Source of the DNA: Streptomyces goshikiensis
GTDB taxonomy: Bacteria > Actinomycetota > Actinomycetes > Streptomycetales > Streptomycetaceae
NCBI RefSeq assembly: GCF_014650555.1
Contig: NZ_BMVE01000001.1
Location: 1-64,000, forward strand
Length of the DNA: 64,000 bases
Direction of reading: 5' to 3'
Program-made: the position numbers and the translations under genes
Shown here: positions 1 to 10,840 of the stretch, piece after piece
Position numbering within the stretch: the first letter of the stretch is position 1
How the letters are laid out: the number at the start of each line of letters is the position of its first letter
The notes under the pieces: generated by a model
The model's input: the letters and a program-made list of their open reading frames with translations, nothing else
Told to the model about the DNA's origin: nothing
Database searches by the model: none

Positions 1-290
1 TCCGGGCTTTCGTTCTTCGTTCTTGCGTTTCCGACTCTATCAGAGTCAGTCCCGCTTGCTTTCCAGGTGATTCGCTTTCGCGTTTTCCCTTTCCGGCGGT
101 TCCAACCTTACCAGATCATTTCCGTGCCGTTTCCGACTTGGATTTGAATTCGGCGGCCGTTGGAGGGCCTTTCTCTTTCGGGTGGATCAGACTTTATCAG
201 GTCTCCCTGAGTGCTGATTCCCACCCGCCCGCACGCCTGTCCGGGCACACGTGTGTGCCGAAGTGTCGTGCGAGGTGGAGACGTAAACGT
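1..290. other. Non-coding left edge with repeated TATCAG-type motifs
   Basis: No convincing gene is seen here. The stretch is pyrimidine-rich and looks lower in GC than the rest of the window. It holds an inverted repeat, GACTCT-ATC-AGAGTC (33-47), and two related sequences around TACCAG (109-114) and TATCAG (195-200). The phrase TTTCCGACT occurs at about 29-37 and 130-138. This could be an operator region or the edge of an element lying outside the window. That is inference only. Confidence 0.4.
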
Positions 291-336
291 ACTGGAGCGG
301 GGCCCCCGGACGCAAATCCGGTTGCCCCGCTCCAGT
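291..336 (-). terminator. Rho-independent-type terminator of rnj
   Basis: A perfect 13-bp inverted repeat (ACTGGAGCGGGGC / GCCCCGCTCCAGT) with a 20-nt loop begins about 20 nt past the rnj stop codon on the minus strand. No long T-tract follows, which is common for Streptomyces terminators. Confidence 0.75.
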
Positions 337-355
337 CAGGCCGCTACGGGGAGGC

Positions 356-2041
356 TCAGACCTCGACCACGACCGGGAGGATCATCGGACGGCGGCGGTA
401 GCTGTCCGACACCCACTTGCCCATGGTCCGGCGGATGAGCTGCTGGATCTGGTGCGGCTCGGCGACGCCGTCGGCCGCTGCGCGGGCGATGGCTTCCTCG
501 ATCTTCGCGATGACCGGGCCGAAGGACGAGTCCTCGATGCCGGAACCGCGGGCCTGGATGTTCGGGCCGCTCACGACCTTGCCCGTGGTGCTGTCGACCA
601 CGACGTAGACCGAGATGATGCCCTCGTCACCGAGGATCCGGCGGTCCTTGAGCGAGGCTTCGGTGACGTCGCCGACCGAGAGGCCGTCCACGTACACATA
701 GCCGGCCTGGACCTTGCCGGAGATGCGGGCCTTGCCGTCGATCAGGTCGACGACCACGCCGTCCTCGGCGATGACGATGCGGTCCTTCGGGACGCCCGTC
801 AGGGCACCGAGCTCGGCGTTGGCGCGCAGGTGGCGCCATTCGCCGTGGACCGGCATCAGGTTCCGCGGCTTGCAGATGTTGTAGAAGTACAGCAGCTCGC
901 CGGCGGAGGCGTGACCGGAAACGTGCACCTTGGCGTTGCCCTTGTGCACGACGTTGGCGCCCCAGCGGGTCAGGCCGTTGATCACGCGGTAGACCGCGTT
1001 CTCGTTGCCCGGGATCAGCGACGACGCCAGGATCACGGTGTCGCCGGGGACGATCCGGATCTGGTGGTCCCGGTTGGCCATGCGGGACAGGGCCGCCATC
1101 GGCTCGCCCTGGGAGCCCGTGCAGACCAGGACGACCTCGTGGGCCGGCAGGTCGTCGAGGGTCTTGACGTCCACGACGAGGCCGGCGGGGACCTTCAGGT
1201 AGCCCAGGTCGCGCGCGATGCCCATGTTGCGGACCATCGAGCGGCCGACGAAGGCGACCCTGCGGCCGTATTCGTGAGCGGCGTCGAGGATCTGCTGGAT
1301 GCGGTGCACGTGGCTGGCGAAGCTGGCCACGATGATCCGGTTGTGGGCGTTCGCGAAGACCGTCCGCAGGACGTTGGAGATCTCGCGCTCGGGCGGGACG
1401 AAGCCCGGGACCTCGGCGTTCGTCGAGTCCGAGAGGAGGAGGTCGATGCCCTCTTCGCTCAGACGCGCGAAGGCGTGCAGGTCGGTGAGGCGCTTGTCCA
1501 GCGGCAGCTGGTCCATCTTGAAGTCGCCGGTGGCCACGACCAGGCCGGCGCCGGTGCGGATGGCCACGGCCAGGGCGTCCGGGATGGAGTGGTTGACGGC
1601 GATGAACTCGCAGTCGAAGGGGCCGAGGTTCTCGCGCTCGCCTTCCTTCACCTCAAGGGTGTAGGGGCGGATGCGGTGCTCCTGGAGCTTCGCCTCGATG
1701 AGGGCCAGCGTCAGCTTGGAGCCGATCAGCGGGATGTCCGGCTTCTCCCGGAGGAGGTAGGGGACGGCGCCGATGTGGTCCTCGTGGCCGTGCGTGAGGA
1801 CGATGCCCTCGATGTCGTCGAGCCGGTCCCTGATGGACGTGAAGTCCGGGAGGATCAGGTCGATGCCCGGCTGCTCCTCCTCGGGGAAGAGGACGCCGCA
1901 GTCGACGATGAGCAGGCGACCGTCGAACTCGAAGACGGTCATGTTGCGGCCGATCTCACCGAGACCACCCAGGGGGGTGACGCGGAGGCCGCCCTTGGGC
2001 AGCTTCGGCGGGGGACCGAGTTCAGGATGCGGATGGCTCAA
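356..2041 (-). CDS. rnj: Ribonuclease J (RNase J)
   Basis: This is a metallo-beta-lactamase/beta-CASP ribonuclease with 5'-3' exonuclease and endonuclease activity, used in mRNA decay and rRNA maturation in the cytoplasm. The zinc-binding motif HGHEDH is at about residues 84-89. Downstream are the beta-CASP region (SDSTNAEVPGF) and the C-terminal VSGHAS and MPVHGEWRHL segments. I chose the TTG start at 2041 (561 aa) because GAGGAG lies 7 nt upstream and the product then begins SHPHPELGPPPKLPKGG, as remembered for other Streptomyces RNase J proteins. A longer frame opens at 2083 but has no better ribosome binding site. The gene follows dapA on the same strand with a 135-nt gap, and a strong terminator ends it. 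The family assignment is secure. Confidence 0.96.
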   Translation of the reverse strand: MSHPHPELGPPPKLPKGGLRVTPLGGLGEIGRNMTVFEFDGRLLIVDCGVLFPEEEQPGIDLILPDFTSIRDRLDDIEGIVLTHGHEDHIGAVPYLLREKPDIPLIGSKLTLALIEAKLQEHRIRPYTLEVKEGERENLGPFDCEFIAVNHSIPDALAVAIRTGAGLVVATGDFKMDQLPLDKRLTDLHAFARLSEEGIDLLLSDSTNAEVPGFVPPEREISNVLRTVFANAHNRIIVASFASHVHRIQQILDAAHEYGRRVAFVGRSMVRNMGIARDLGYLKVPAGLVVDVKTLDDLPAHEVVLVCTGSQGEPMAALSRMANRDHQIRIVPGDTVILASSLIPGNENAVYRVINGLTRWGANVVHKGNAKVHVSGHASAGELLYFYNICKPRNLMPVHGEWRHLRANAELGALTGVPKDRIVIAEDGVVVDLIDGKARISGKVQAGYVYVDGLSVGDVTEASLKDRRILGDEGIISVYVVVDSTTGKVVSGPNIQARGSGIEDSSFGPVIAKIEEAIARAAADGVAEPHQIQQLIRRTMGKWVSDSYRRRPMILPVVVEV

Positions 2042-2061
2042 AAGTGTCTCCTCACCACGCA

Positions 2062-2089
2062 CGCCACGTACCCCTTGAGGCACGTGGCG
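2062..2089 (-). promoter_or_regulatory. Hairpin in the rnj leader
   Basis: An 8-bp perfect stem (CGCCACGT / ACGTGGCG) with a 12-nt loop lies just upstream of the rnj ribosome binding site in the dapA-rnj spacer. It could mark a weak dapA terminator or a leader structure. No function is shown by the sequence. Confidence 0.35.
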
Positions 2090-2176
2090 CGCATGTCATT
2101 CGTGCACTGACTGTTGTCTGTTTCGTACCGGCTTCGATGCTTCGCGATCGTGCTTATTCAGTTGTGAAGTCTGTTG

Positions 2177-3076
2177 TCAGAGCTGTACCCCGCCCGCGGC
2201 AAGATCGATCTTGAGCTGCGCCGCCTCTTCGGCGGTCAGCTCGACCAGCGGGAGCCGCAGCGGGCCCGCGGGCAGGCCCTGGAGGTTCAGGGCGCCCTTG
2301 GTGGTGATCACACCCTGGGTGCGGAACATGCCGGTGAAGACGGGGAGCAGCTTCTGGTGGATCTCGGTGGCCTTCTGGACGTCGCCGCCCAGGTGGGCTT
2401 CGAGCAGGGCGCGCAGCTCCGGGGTGACCACGTGGCCGACCACGGAGACGAAGCCGACCGCGCCGACCGACAGGAGCGGCAGGTTCAGCATGTCGTCGCC
2501 GGAGTACCAGGCCAGGCCGCTCTGGGCGATGGCCCAGCTGGCGCGGCCGAGGTCGCCCTTGGCGTCCTTGTTGGCCACGATACGGGGGTGCTCGGCCAGC
2601 CGGACCAGGGTTTCGGTGTTGATCGGGACACCGCTGCGGCCGGGGATGTCGTAGAGCATGACCGGCAGCTCGGTGGCGTCGGCGATCGCGGTGAAGTGCC
2701 GGTACAGGCCTTCCTGCGGCGGCTTGCTGTAGTACGGGGTCACCGCGAGCAGGCCGTGGGCGCCGGTGCGCTCGGCCTGGCGGGCGAGCTCAAGGGTGTG
2801 CCGGGTGTCGTTGGTGCCGATTCCGGCGACGACGTGGGCGCGGTCGCCGACCGCTTCGAGCACGGCTCGTACGAGGTCGTTTTTCTCCGCGTCGGTGGTG
2901 GTCGGCGACTCACCGGTGGTGCCGTTGACGATCAGGCCGTCGTTGCCTGCGTCCACCAGGTGGACGGCGAGCCGCTGCGCGCCGTCGAGGTCGAGTGCGC
3001 CATCCGCCGTGAACGGCGTGATCATGGCGGTGAGGACCCGCCCGAAGGGGGTCTGCGGAGTCGAGATCGGAGCCAT
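2177..3076 (-). CDS. dapA: 4-hydroxy-tetrahydrodipicolinate synthase
   Basis: DapA condenses pyruvate with aspartate semialdehyde, the first committed step of the lysine/diaminopimelate pathway. The TIM-barrel signatures are present: the substrate loop GTTGES at residues 52-57, Tyr142 in LYDIPGR and the Schiff-base Lys170 in IVANKDAKGDL. I start at ATG 3076 (299 aa), where the product begins MAPISTPQTPFGRV. A GTG eight codons further upstream (3100) is in frame and cannot be excluded, because the ribosome binding site is weak for both. The gene lies between thyX and rnj on the minus strand. dapB, a later step of the same pathway, is about 2.5 kb away. Confidence 0.95.
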   Translation of the reverse strand: MAPISTPQTPFGRVLTAMITPFTADGALDLDGAQRLAVHLVDAGNDGLIVNGTTGESPTTTDAEKNDLVRAVLEAVGDRAHVVAGIGTNDTRHTLELARQAERTGAHGLLAVTPYYSKPPQEGLYRHFTAIADATELPVMLYDIPGRSGVPINTETLVRLAEHPRIVANKDAKGDLGRASWAIAQSGLAWYSGDDMLNLPLLSVGAVGFVSVVGHVVTPELRALLEAHLGGDVQKATEIHQKLLPVFTGMFRTQGVITTKGALNLQGLPAGPLRLPLVELTAEEAAQLKIDLAAGGVQL

Positions 3077-3302
3077 GGGTAACACGCTACTCGCTGCCAC
3101 GCTCGCGGTGTCCCCTCGGGGGACGTCAACAGGGTGTACCTCCCGGTGGCGGCGAGGTGGTGTTGGAGCCCGGCACTGCCTGCTCGGGGGTTCAAGCAGT
3201 GCCGGGTCCGTTTGATCAGCCTAGATGAACTTTACGAAACGCCGCAATACGGACACTTGGGACTTCGCTCAGCACATCAGTACGCCATGGGTGCATCAGC
3301 CC

Positions 3303-4043
3303 TTACGGGGCAACGCGCCCGTTGCCGTTGAAGGCGGCGTACGTGAGCGGCATGAGCTGCGCCCAGTGCTGCTCCATCTTCTCGCCGACCATCTCGATCT
3401 CCCGCTGCGGGAAGGACGGCACCGCCGCCAGCTCGTGCTGGGTGCGCAGACCCAGGAAGTGCATCAGGGAGCGCGCGTTGCAGGTCGCGTACATCGAGGA
3501 GAAAAGACCCACGGGCAGGACCGAACGGGCAACCTCCCGGGCCACGCCCGCCGCCAGCATCTCCTGGTAGGCCTCGTAGGCCTGCCGGTAGGAGTCCTCC
3601 ATGACCCGGCCCGTCAGCTCCTGCTGCGCCTGGGTGCCCTCGACGAAGACGTACTTGCCCGGGCGGCCCTCCTGGACGAGCTTGCGCTCGGAGTCCGGGA
3701 CGTAGAAGACCGGCTCCAGCTCCCTGTAGCGGCCCGATTCCTCGTTGTAGGACCAGCCCACGCGGTGCCGCATGAACTCGCGGAACACGAAGATCGGGGC
3801 GCTGATGAAGAAGGTCATCGAGTTGTGCTCGAAGGGGCTGCCGTGGCGGTCCCGCATCAGGTAGTTGATGAGGCCCTTGGAACGCTCCGGGTCCTTCTGG
3901 AGCTCCTCCAGGGACTGCTCGCCGGCCGTGGAGACCCGGGCGGCCCACAGCACGTCGGAGTCGGCGGCGGAGTGCTTCACCAGCTCCACCGTCACGTCAC
4001 TGCGGAAGCTGGGTTTCAGGTCTGAAGCGGCGGTCTCGCTCAC
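3303..4043 (-). CDS. thyX: Flavin-dependent thymidylate synthase
   Basis: ThyX methylates dUMP to dTMP with methylene-tetrahydrofolate, using FAD and NADPH, and does not resemble ThyA. The family signature RHRxxSxNExSxRY is present in the variant RHRVGWSYNEESGRY at residues 92-106, where W-S replaces S at the variable centre. The length of 246 aa is normal for the homotetrameric enzyme. The GTG start at 4043 has GGAAGGA 6 nt upstream. The adjacent minus-strand genes are dapA and rnj. Upstream is a roughly 240-nt spacer shared with a divergent small membrane-protein gene. Confidence 0.96.
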   Translation of the reverse strand: MSETAASDLKPSFRSDVTVELVKHSAADSDVLWAARVSTAGEQSLEELQKDPERSKGLINYLMRDRHGSPFEHNSMTFFISAPIFVFREFMRHRVGWSYNEESGRYRELEPVFYVPDSERKLVQEGRPGKYVFVEGTQAQQELTGRVMEDSYRQAYEAYQEMLAAGVAREVARSVLPVGLFSSMYATCNARSLMHFLGLRTQHELAAVPSFPQREIEMVGEKMEQHWAQLMPLTYAAFNGNGRVAP

Positions 4044-4283
4044 CGGGGGTCCTTCCGAACATGCGCGGGCTGGGCGCCGCCCACTCTACGGGGCCCCGTG
4101 GAGGCGTCCGCGCAGCCCCGGCCCGCACCGTCGTGACCCGGACAGCTGACGCGCCGCCACGAATTTTTGTCAATGCCCCGAAATGCGGCACCGATCGGGC
4201 CCGCCGATCGTCCTACCTCTTAGAACAACCAGCCCATCCCGCCGCCGCCCGCCGGCGGCCCGATCGTGAGGAGAGTCGCTCTC

Positions 4284-4514
4284 ATGTTCAGCCGGCGCGA
4301 ACCCGTTCCGTTCGCATTCGTCGCCGAGGCCGACCGGTTCCGCAGCAATGTCACTCCACCGCCGCGCGAGAGTCTGAGCTGGAGCCAGATGACCGCCCGT
4401 AGTCTGGTGGGCCTGACCGTGGTGGCCGGGCTCGTCGGCTCGCTGCTCCTCGGAATGCCCGCACTTCAGCCCAGCACCGCGCCGCAGAAGTCCGAGGCCT
4501 CCCAGGGGCGGTAG
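4284..4514 (+). CDS. Small single-pass membrane protein of unknown function
   Basis: This is a 76-aa protein with a polar N-terminus, one hydrophobic segment at about residues 40-60 (LVGLTVVAGLVGSLLLGMPA) and a short Ser/Gln-rich tail. The ATG at 4284 is preceded by GAGGAGAG at suitable spacing, better than an in-frame start six codons earlier. It is divergent from thyX and 47 nt upstream of the PH-like membrane-protein gene, so the two may be co-transcribed. I recognise no family and suggest no function. Confidence 0.7.
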   Translation: MFSRREPVPFAFVAEADRFRSNVTPPPRESLSWSQMTARSLVGLTVVAGLVGSLLLGMPALQPSTAPQKSEASQGR

Positions 4515-4561
4515 CCTCACGGCACAGCCCAACCGAACGTGCATGTGAGTGAGGTCCAGCC

Positions 4562-5116
4562 GTGCCCCTGCCCTTCTTGACGGCCGACGGCGTATTCGAA
4601 GCGCATGAAGACGATGCCCTCGCCCACGTCGACCACGACCGCTGGCGCCGGCCCTACCGGCCCGGCCCCTGGCGGGTAGCCGCCGCGGCCCTGCTGCTCC
4701 TGCTGGCCGCCTTCATGCTGCTGTCCACGATGATCATCGCGTTCGCGGGCACCTGGCCCGGGGCGCTCATCTGCCTCGCCGCCGCCCTCGCCGTGATCGG
4801 GTCCGCGCTGCGGATCCTGCTCGCCGGCGTCTGGGTCAGCCCTTCGGGGCTGCGCCGGGTGGCGTTCCTGCGGACCCACTCCCTCGCCTGGAACCAGATC
4901 GACGAGGTCCGTACGGTGCAGCAGCCGGTGCGCTGGCTCGGACTGCCGAGGACCGTACAGGGTCAGGCGCTGACGGTCGCCGGGCGCGACGGCGCGGAGC
5001 TGCCGGTGCTGCTCACCGACCACAACGCCGACTTCCTGTCCCGGACCGAGGCGTTCGACCGGGCCGCGCACGCGGTCGAGGCCTGGGCCGACGAGTACCG
5101 GGCCGTGGCCGCGTAA
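4562..5116 (+). CDS. Membrane protein with PH-like domain
   Basis: This is a 184-aa protein with two adjacent membrane segments (about residues 37-60 and 66-88), then a soluble C-terminal half. That half looks like a bacterial pleckstrin-homology fold of the YdbS/PF10756 type: GVWVSPSGLRRV, then SLAWNQIDEVR, then VLLTDHNADFLSR. The pattern of a short hydrophobic hairpin followed by a PH domain is common in actinobacteria, where the role is mostly unknown. The start is GTG 4562, with GTGAGG upstream. Transcription should end in the hairpin at 5131-5176, shared with the convergent gene. Confidence 0.75.
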   Translation: MPLPFLTADGVFEAHEDDALAHVDHDRWRRPYRPGPWRVAAAALLLLLAAFMLLSTMIIAFAGTWPGALICLAAALAVIGSALRILLAGVWVSPSGLRRVAFLRTHSLAWNQIDEVRTVQQPVRWLGLPRTVQGQALTVAGRDGAELPVLLTDHNADFLSRTEAFDRAAHAVEAWADEYRAVAA

Positions 5117-5130
5117 CGACAGCACCGCAC

Positions 5131-5176
5131 GGGAAAGCCCGTACAGGACCTGATCAGGCCTGTACGGGCTTTTCCG
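5131..5176. terminator. Bidirectional terminator between convergent genes
   Basis: The inverted repeat GGAAAGCCCGTACAGG / CCTGTACGGGCTTTTCC has an 11-nt loop and an A-rich left and T-rich right flank. It can serve both strands. The stop codon of the minus-strand gene (5154-5156) lies inside the loop, so that gene terminates within its own terminator. Confidence 0.8.
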
Positions 5177-5606
5177 CGTGCAGGGCGATGGCCCGCTGCA
5201 TGGCCTTGCGGGCGCGCGGGGTGTCGCGGGCGTCGTGGTAGGCGACGGCGAGGCGGAACCAGCTGCGCCAGTCCCCCGGCGCGTCCTCGGTCTCGGCCTT
5301 GCGGCGCGCGAAGACCTCGTCGGCGGAGTCCCGCAGGATCCGGCCGTACTGGTCCCGCTCCAGCTCGTCCACGGGGAGGCCGCCCTCGGACTCCAGCTCG
5401 GTCGCGAGCTGGTTGGCCCTGGTGACGAACTGCGTGTTCTTCCAGAGGAACCAGACGCCGATGACCGGCAGGACCAGGACGGCCAGCCCGAACGGGACGG
5501 AGATGGGGGTCCCGAGCCGGATCAGCATCAGGCCCCGGCCGCCGACCAGGACGAAGTAGACGGCCAGGACGGCGGCCGTGAGGAAGTACGTGATCTTCGC
5601 GCGCAT
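5154..5606 (-). CDS. Two-pass membrane protein with TPR-like tail
   Basis: This is a 150-aa protein. Two membrane segments lie at about residues 5-27 and 37-56, followed by a charged linker (LATELESEGGLPVDELERD). A C-terminal helical pair (WRSWFRLAVAYHDARDTPRARKAMQRAIALH) resembles one tetratricopeptide repeat, so it may hold a partner at the membrane. It is a conserved type of actinobacterial hypothetical protein with no known role. The start is ATG 5606 with only a weak ribosome binding site. It begins 19 nt downstream of the dapB stop codon on the same strand and is probably in that operon. Confidence 0.75.
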   Translation of the reverse strand: MRAKITYFLTAAVLAVYFVLVGGRGLMLIRLGTPISVPFGLAVLVLPVIGVWFLWKNTQFVTRANQLATELESEGGLPVDELERDQYGRILRDSADEVFARRKAETEDAPGDWRSWFRLAVAYHDARDTPRARKAMQRAIALHAEKPVQA

Positions 5607-5625
5607 GGGTACTACTGCCTGCTCA

Positions 5626-7864
<2,239 letters not shown>

Positions 7865-7868
<4 letters not shown>

Positions 7869-10102
7869 TTGTCGGAGTCGTCCTTGTCGGCATCGGCGTC
7901 GGCGGCTTCGCCCTCGATCACGGGGATCAGGGAAAGCTTGCCGCGGGAGTCGATCTCGGCGATCTCGACCTGCACCTTGGTGCCGACCGCGACCACGTCC
8001 TCGACGTTCTCCACGCGCTTGCCACCGGCGAGCTTGCGGATCTGCGAGATGTGGAGCAGACCGTCCTTGCCGGGCATGAGGGAGACGAAGGCACCGAAGG
8101 TGGTGGTCTTGACGACCGTACCCAGGTAGCGCTCGCCGACCTCCGGCATGGTCGGGTTGGCGATCGCGTTGATCGTGGCGCGGGCGGCCTCGGCGGCCGG
8201 GCCGTCGGCGGCACCGATGTAGATGGTGCCGTCGTCCTCGATCGTGATCTCGGCGCCGGTGTCCTCCTGGATCTGGTTGATCATCTTGCCCTTGGGGCCG
8301 ATGACCTCACCGATCTTGTCCACGGGGATCTTGACCGTGATGATCCGCGGGGCGAACGGGGACATGGCGTCCGGCGTGTCGATCGCTTCCATCATCACGT
8401 CGAGGATGTGGAGGCGGGCGTCGCGGGCCTGCTTGAGGGCGGCGGCCAGGACCGAGGCCGGGATGCCGTCGAGCTTGGTGTCCAGCTGGAGCGCGGTGAC
8501 GAACTCCTTGGTGCCGGCGACCTTGAAGTCCATGTCGCCGAACGCGTCCTCCGCACCGAGGATGTCGGTGAGGGCGACGTAGTGGGTCTTGCCGTCGATC
8601 TCCTGGGAGATCAGGCCCATGGCGATGCCGGCGACGGGGGCCTTGAGGGGCACACCGGCGTTCAGCAGCGACATGGTGGAGGCGCAGACCGAGCCCATGG
8701 ACGTCGAACCGTTGGAGCCGAGGGCCTCGGACACCTGACGGATCGCGTAGGGGAACTCCTCGCGGGTCGGGAGGACCGGCACGATCGCGCGCTCGGCGAG
8801 CGCGCCGTGGCCGATCTCGCGGCGCTTCGGCGAACCGACGCGGCCGGTCTCGCCGACGGAGTACGGCGGGAAGTTGTAGTTGTGCATGTAGCGCTTGCGG
8901 GTCACCGGGGAGAGGGTGTCCAGCTGCTGCTCCATGCGGAGCATGTTGAGGGTGGTGACGCCCAGGATCTGGGTCTCGCCACGCTCGAACAGCGCCGAGC
9001 CGTGCACGCGCGGGATGGCCTCGACCTCGGCGGCGAGGGTACGGATGTCCGTGATCCCGCGGCCGTCGATGCGGACCTTGTCCTTGATGACGCGCTCGCG
9101 CACCAGGGCCTTGGTCAGGCTGCGGTAGGCGGCGGAGATCTCCTTCTCGCGGCCCTCGAAGGCCGGGAGGAGCTTCTCGGCGGCGATCTCCTTGACGCGG
9201 TCCAGCTCGGCCTCGCGGTCCTGCTTGCCCGCGATGGTCAGCGCCTGGGAGAGGTCACCCTTGACGGCGGCCGCGAGGGCCTCGTACACGTCGTCCTGGT
9301 AGTCCAGGAAGACCGGGAACTCGCCCTCGGGCTTGGCGGCCTTGGCGGCCAGGTCGGCCTGGGCCTTGCAGAGGACCTTGATGAACGGCTTCGCGGCGTC
9401 CAGACCGGCGGCGACGATCTCCTCGGTCGGCGCCTCGGCGCCGCCCTTGACGAGGGCGATGGTCTTCTCGGTGGCCTCGGCCTCGACCATCATGATCGCG
9501 ACGTCGCCGTCCTCCAGGACGCGACCCGCGACGACCATGTCGAAGACGGCGTCCTCGAGCTCGGTGTGCGTCGGGAACGCCACCCACTGGCCGCGGATCA
9601 GCGCGACGCGGACGCCGCCGATCGGGCCGGAGAAGGGCAGACCGGCCAGCTGGGTGGACGCGGAGGCGGCGTTGATCGCCACGACGTCGTACAGGTGGTC
9701 GGGGTTGAGGGCCATGATCGTCGCGACGACCTGGATCTCGTTGCGCAGGCCCTTCTTGAAGGACGGGCGCAGCGGGCGGTCGATCAGGCGGCAGGTGAGG
9801 ATCGCGTCCTCGGAGGGCCGGCCCTCACGACGGAAGAAGGAGCCGGGGATCTTGCCGGCCGCGTACTGCCGCTCCTCGACGTCCACCGTGAGGGGGAAGA
9901 AGTCGAGCTGGTCCTTGGGCTTCTTCGACGCGGTGGTGGCGGACAGCACCATCGTGTCGTCGTCCAGGTAGGCAACGGCGGAGCCGGCGGCCTGGCGGGC
10001 CAGACGGCCCGTCTCGAAGCGGATGGTGCGGGTGCCGAAGGAACCGTTGTCAATGACGGCCTCGGCGTAGTGGGTCTCGTTCTCCACTAGCGTTTTCTCC
10101 AT
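7865..10102 (-). CDS. pnp: Polyribonucleotide nucleotidyltransferase (PNPase)
   Basis: PNPase is the phosphorolytic 3'-5' exoribonuclease. In Streptomyces it also adds 3' tails and was earlier called guanosine pentaphosphate synthetase (GpsI). The order is two RNase PH-like domains, then KH ([18 protein letters not shown]), then S1 ([20 protein letters not shown]), and an acidic C-terminal tail. I start at ATG 10102 (745 aa), giving [20 protein letters not shown]. The frame continues upstream to a GTG at 10225, but that stretch lacks family similarity, and GGAG lies 9 nt before the ATG. It is the second gene of the rpsO-pnp operon, with a 265-nt spacer that contains a hairpin. It is translationally coupled to the M16 peptidase gene. 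Confidence 0.97.
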
Positions 10103-10320
10103 ATTCGTCGTCTCCGTCCGCCACCCGTGTGGTGGAGGACGGTGTCGGAGAAGCGCTCCTGGCGTGCGGGCCGGTCTTCGATCGAAGCACCCGGTTCGTG
10201 GCCCGTGGGGCCTTCCGGATGCCACTACCGAGGACCGGCGGCGTAGGGAGGGCGCTCCTCCTCTTCGGTTGTGCGCTCTCCCAGACTACAAAGCGTCCGG
10301 TACGTCGCGCACGTACAGCA

Positions 10321-10357
10321 AAGGGAGCGGCCCCCTCAGAGTGGGGTCCGCTCCCTT
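10321..10357 (-). terminator. rpsO-pnp intergenic hairpin (attenuator and likely RNase III site)
   Basis: A long stem, AAGGGAGCGGACCCC pairing with GGGG(G)CCGCTCCCTT, starts about 10 nt past the rpsO stop codon on the minus strand. From established work on S. coelicolor, the equivalent intergenic hairpin limits readthrough into pnp and is cleaved by RNase III. That this copy works the same way is inference. Confidence 0.7.
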
Positions 10358-10367
10358 CACAGCGTCT

Positions 10368-10655
10368 TTACTTGGCGCCGGCCGCACCGCGGCGGATGCC
10401 GAGGCGCTCGACCAGCGTACGGAAGCGCTGGATGTCCTTCTTGGCCAGGTACTGCAGCAGGCGGCGACGCTGGCCGACCAGGATCAGCAGACCACGACGG
10501 GAGTGGTGGTCGTGCTTGTGGGTCTTGAGGTGCTCGGTCAGGTCCGAGATGCGGCGGGACAGCATCGCGACCTGGACCTCGGGGGAGCCGGTGTCGCCCT
10601 CCTTGGCACCAAACTCTGCGATGAGCTGCTTCTTCGTTGCGGCGTCGAGCGGCAC
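10368..10655 (-). CDS. rpsO: 30S ribosomal protein S15
   Basis: S15 binds the central domain of 16S rRNA early in small-subunit assembly. The full 95-aa protein is present, with the family core [20 protein letters not shown] and the [18 protein letters not shown] segment. The start is GTG 10655, with GAGGAG 6 nt upstream. The frame stays open far upstream, but that part has no S15 similarity. It is the first gene of the rpsO-pnp operon. A 185-nt leader region lies between it and the eccD stop codon, where its promoter must be. Confidence 0.97.
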   Translation of the reverse strand: MPLDAATKKQLIAEFGAKEGDTGSPEVQVAMLSRRISDLTEHLKTHKHDHHSRRGLLILVGQRRRLLQYLAKKDIQRFRTLVERLGIRRGAAGAK

Positions 10656-10840
10656 GCGTACTCCTCGTAATAGGTCTTCGTAGCCACCGAGTGCCCCAGG
10701 TCGAATTCTCTGGGGAGCTTCCGTAACTCGGGAGGCGGGGTCCGCTGGGCGCAGTCCACAGACCCTCTGTCGAGGAGTCCGGCGGACGCGTACACAAACG
10801 GCCGTCACACAGCGTACCAGGCTGCCGGGTCGCGGCTCTC

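Noticed and set aside
1..355. tRNA gene at the left edge
   Set aside because: No cloverleaf can be drawn: there is no GTTCGA T-loop with a matching acceptor stem, and the inverted repeats fit a terminator and an operator-like site better.
10103..10225. N-terminal extension of PNPase to the GTG at 10225
   Set aside because: The extra 41 residues are Arg/Pro-rich without PNPase similarity and overlap the spacer that carries the regulatory region. ATG 10102 has a GGAG site and the family start.
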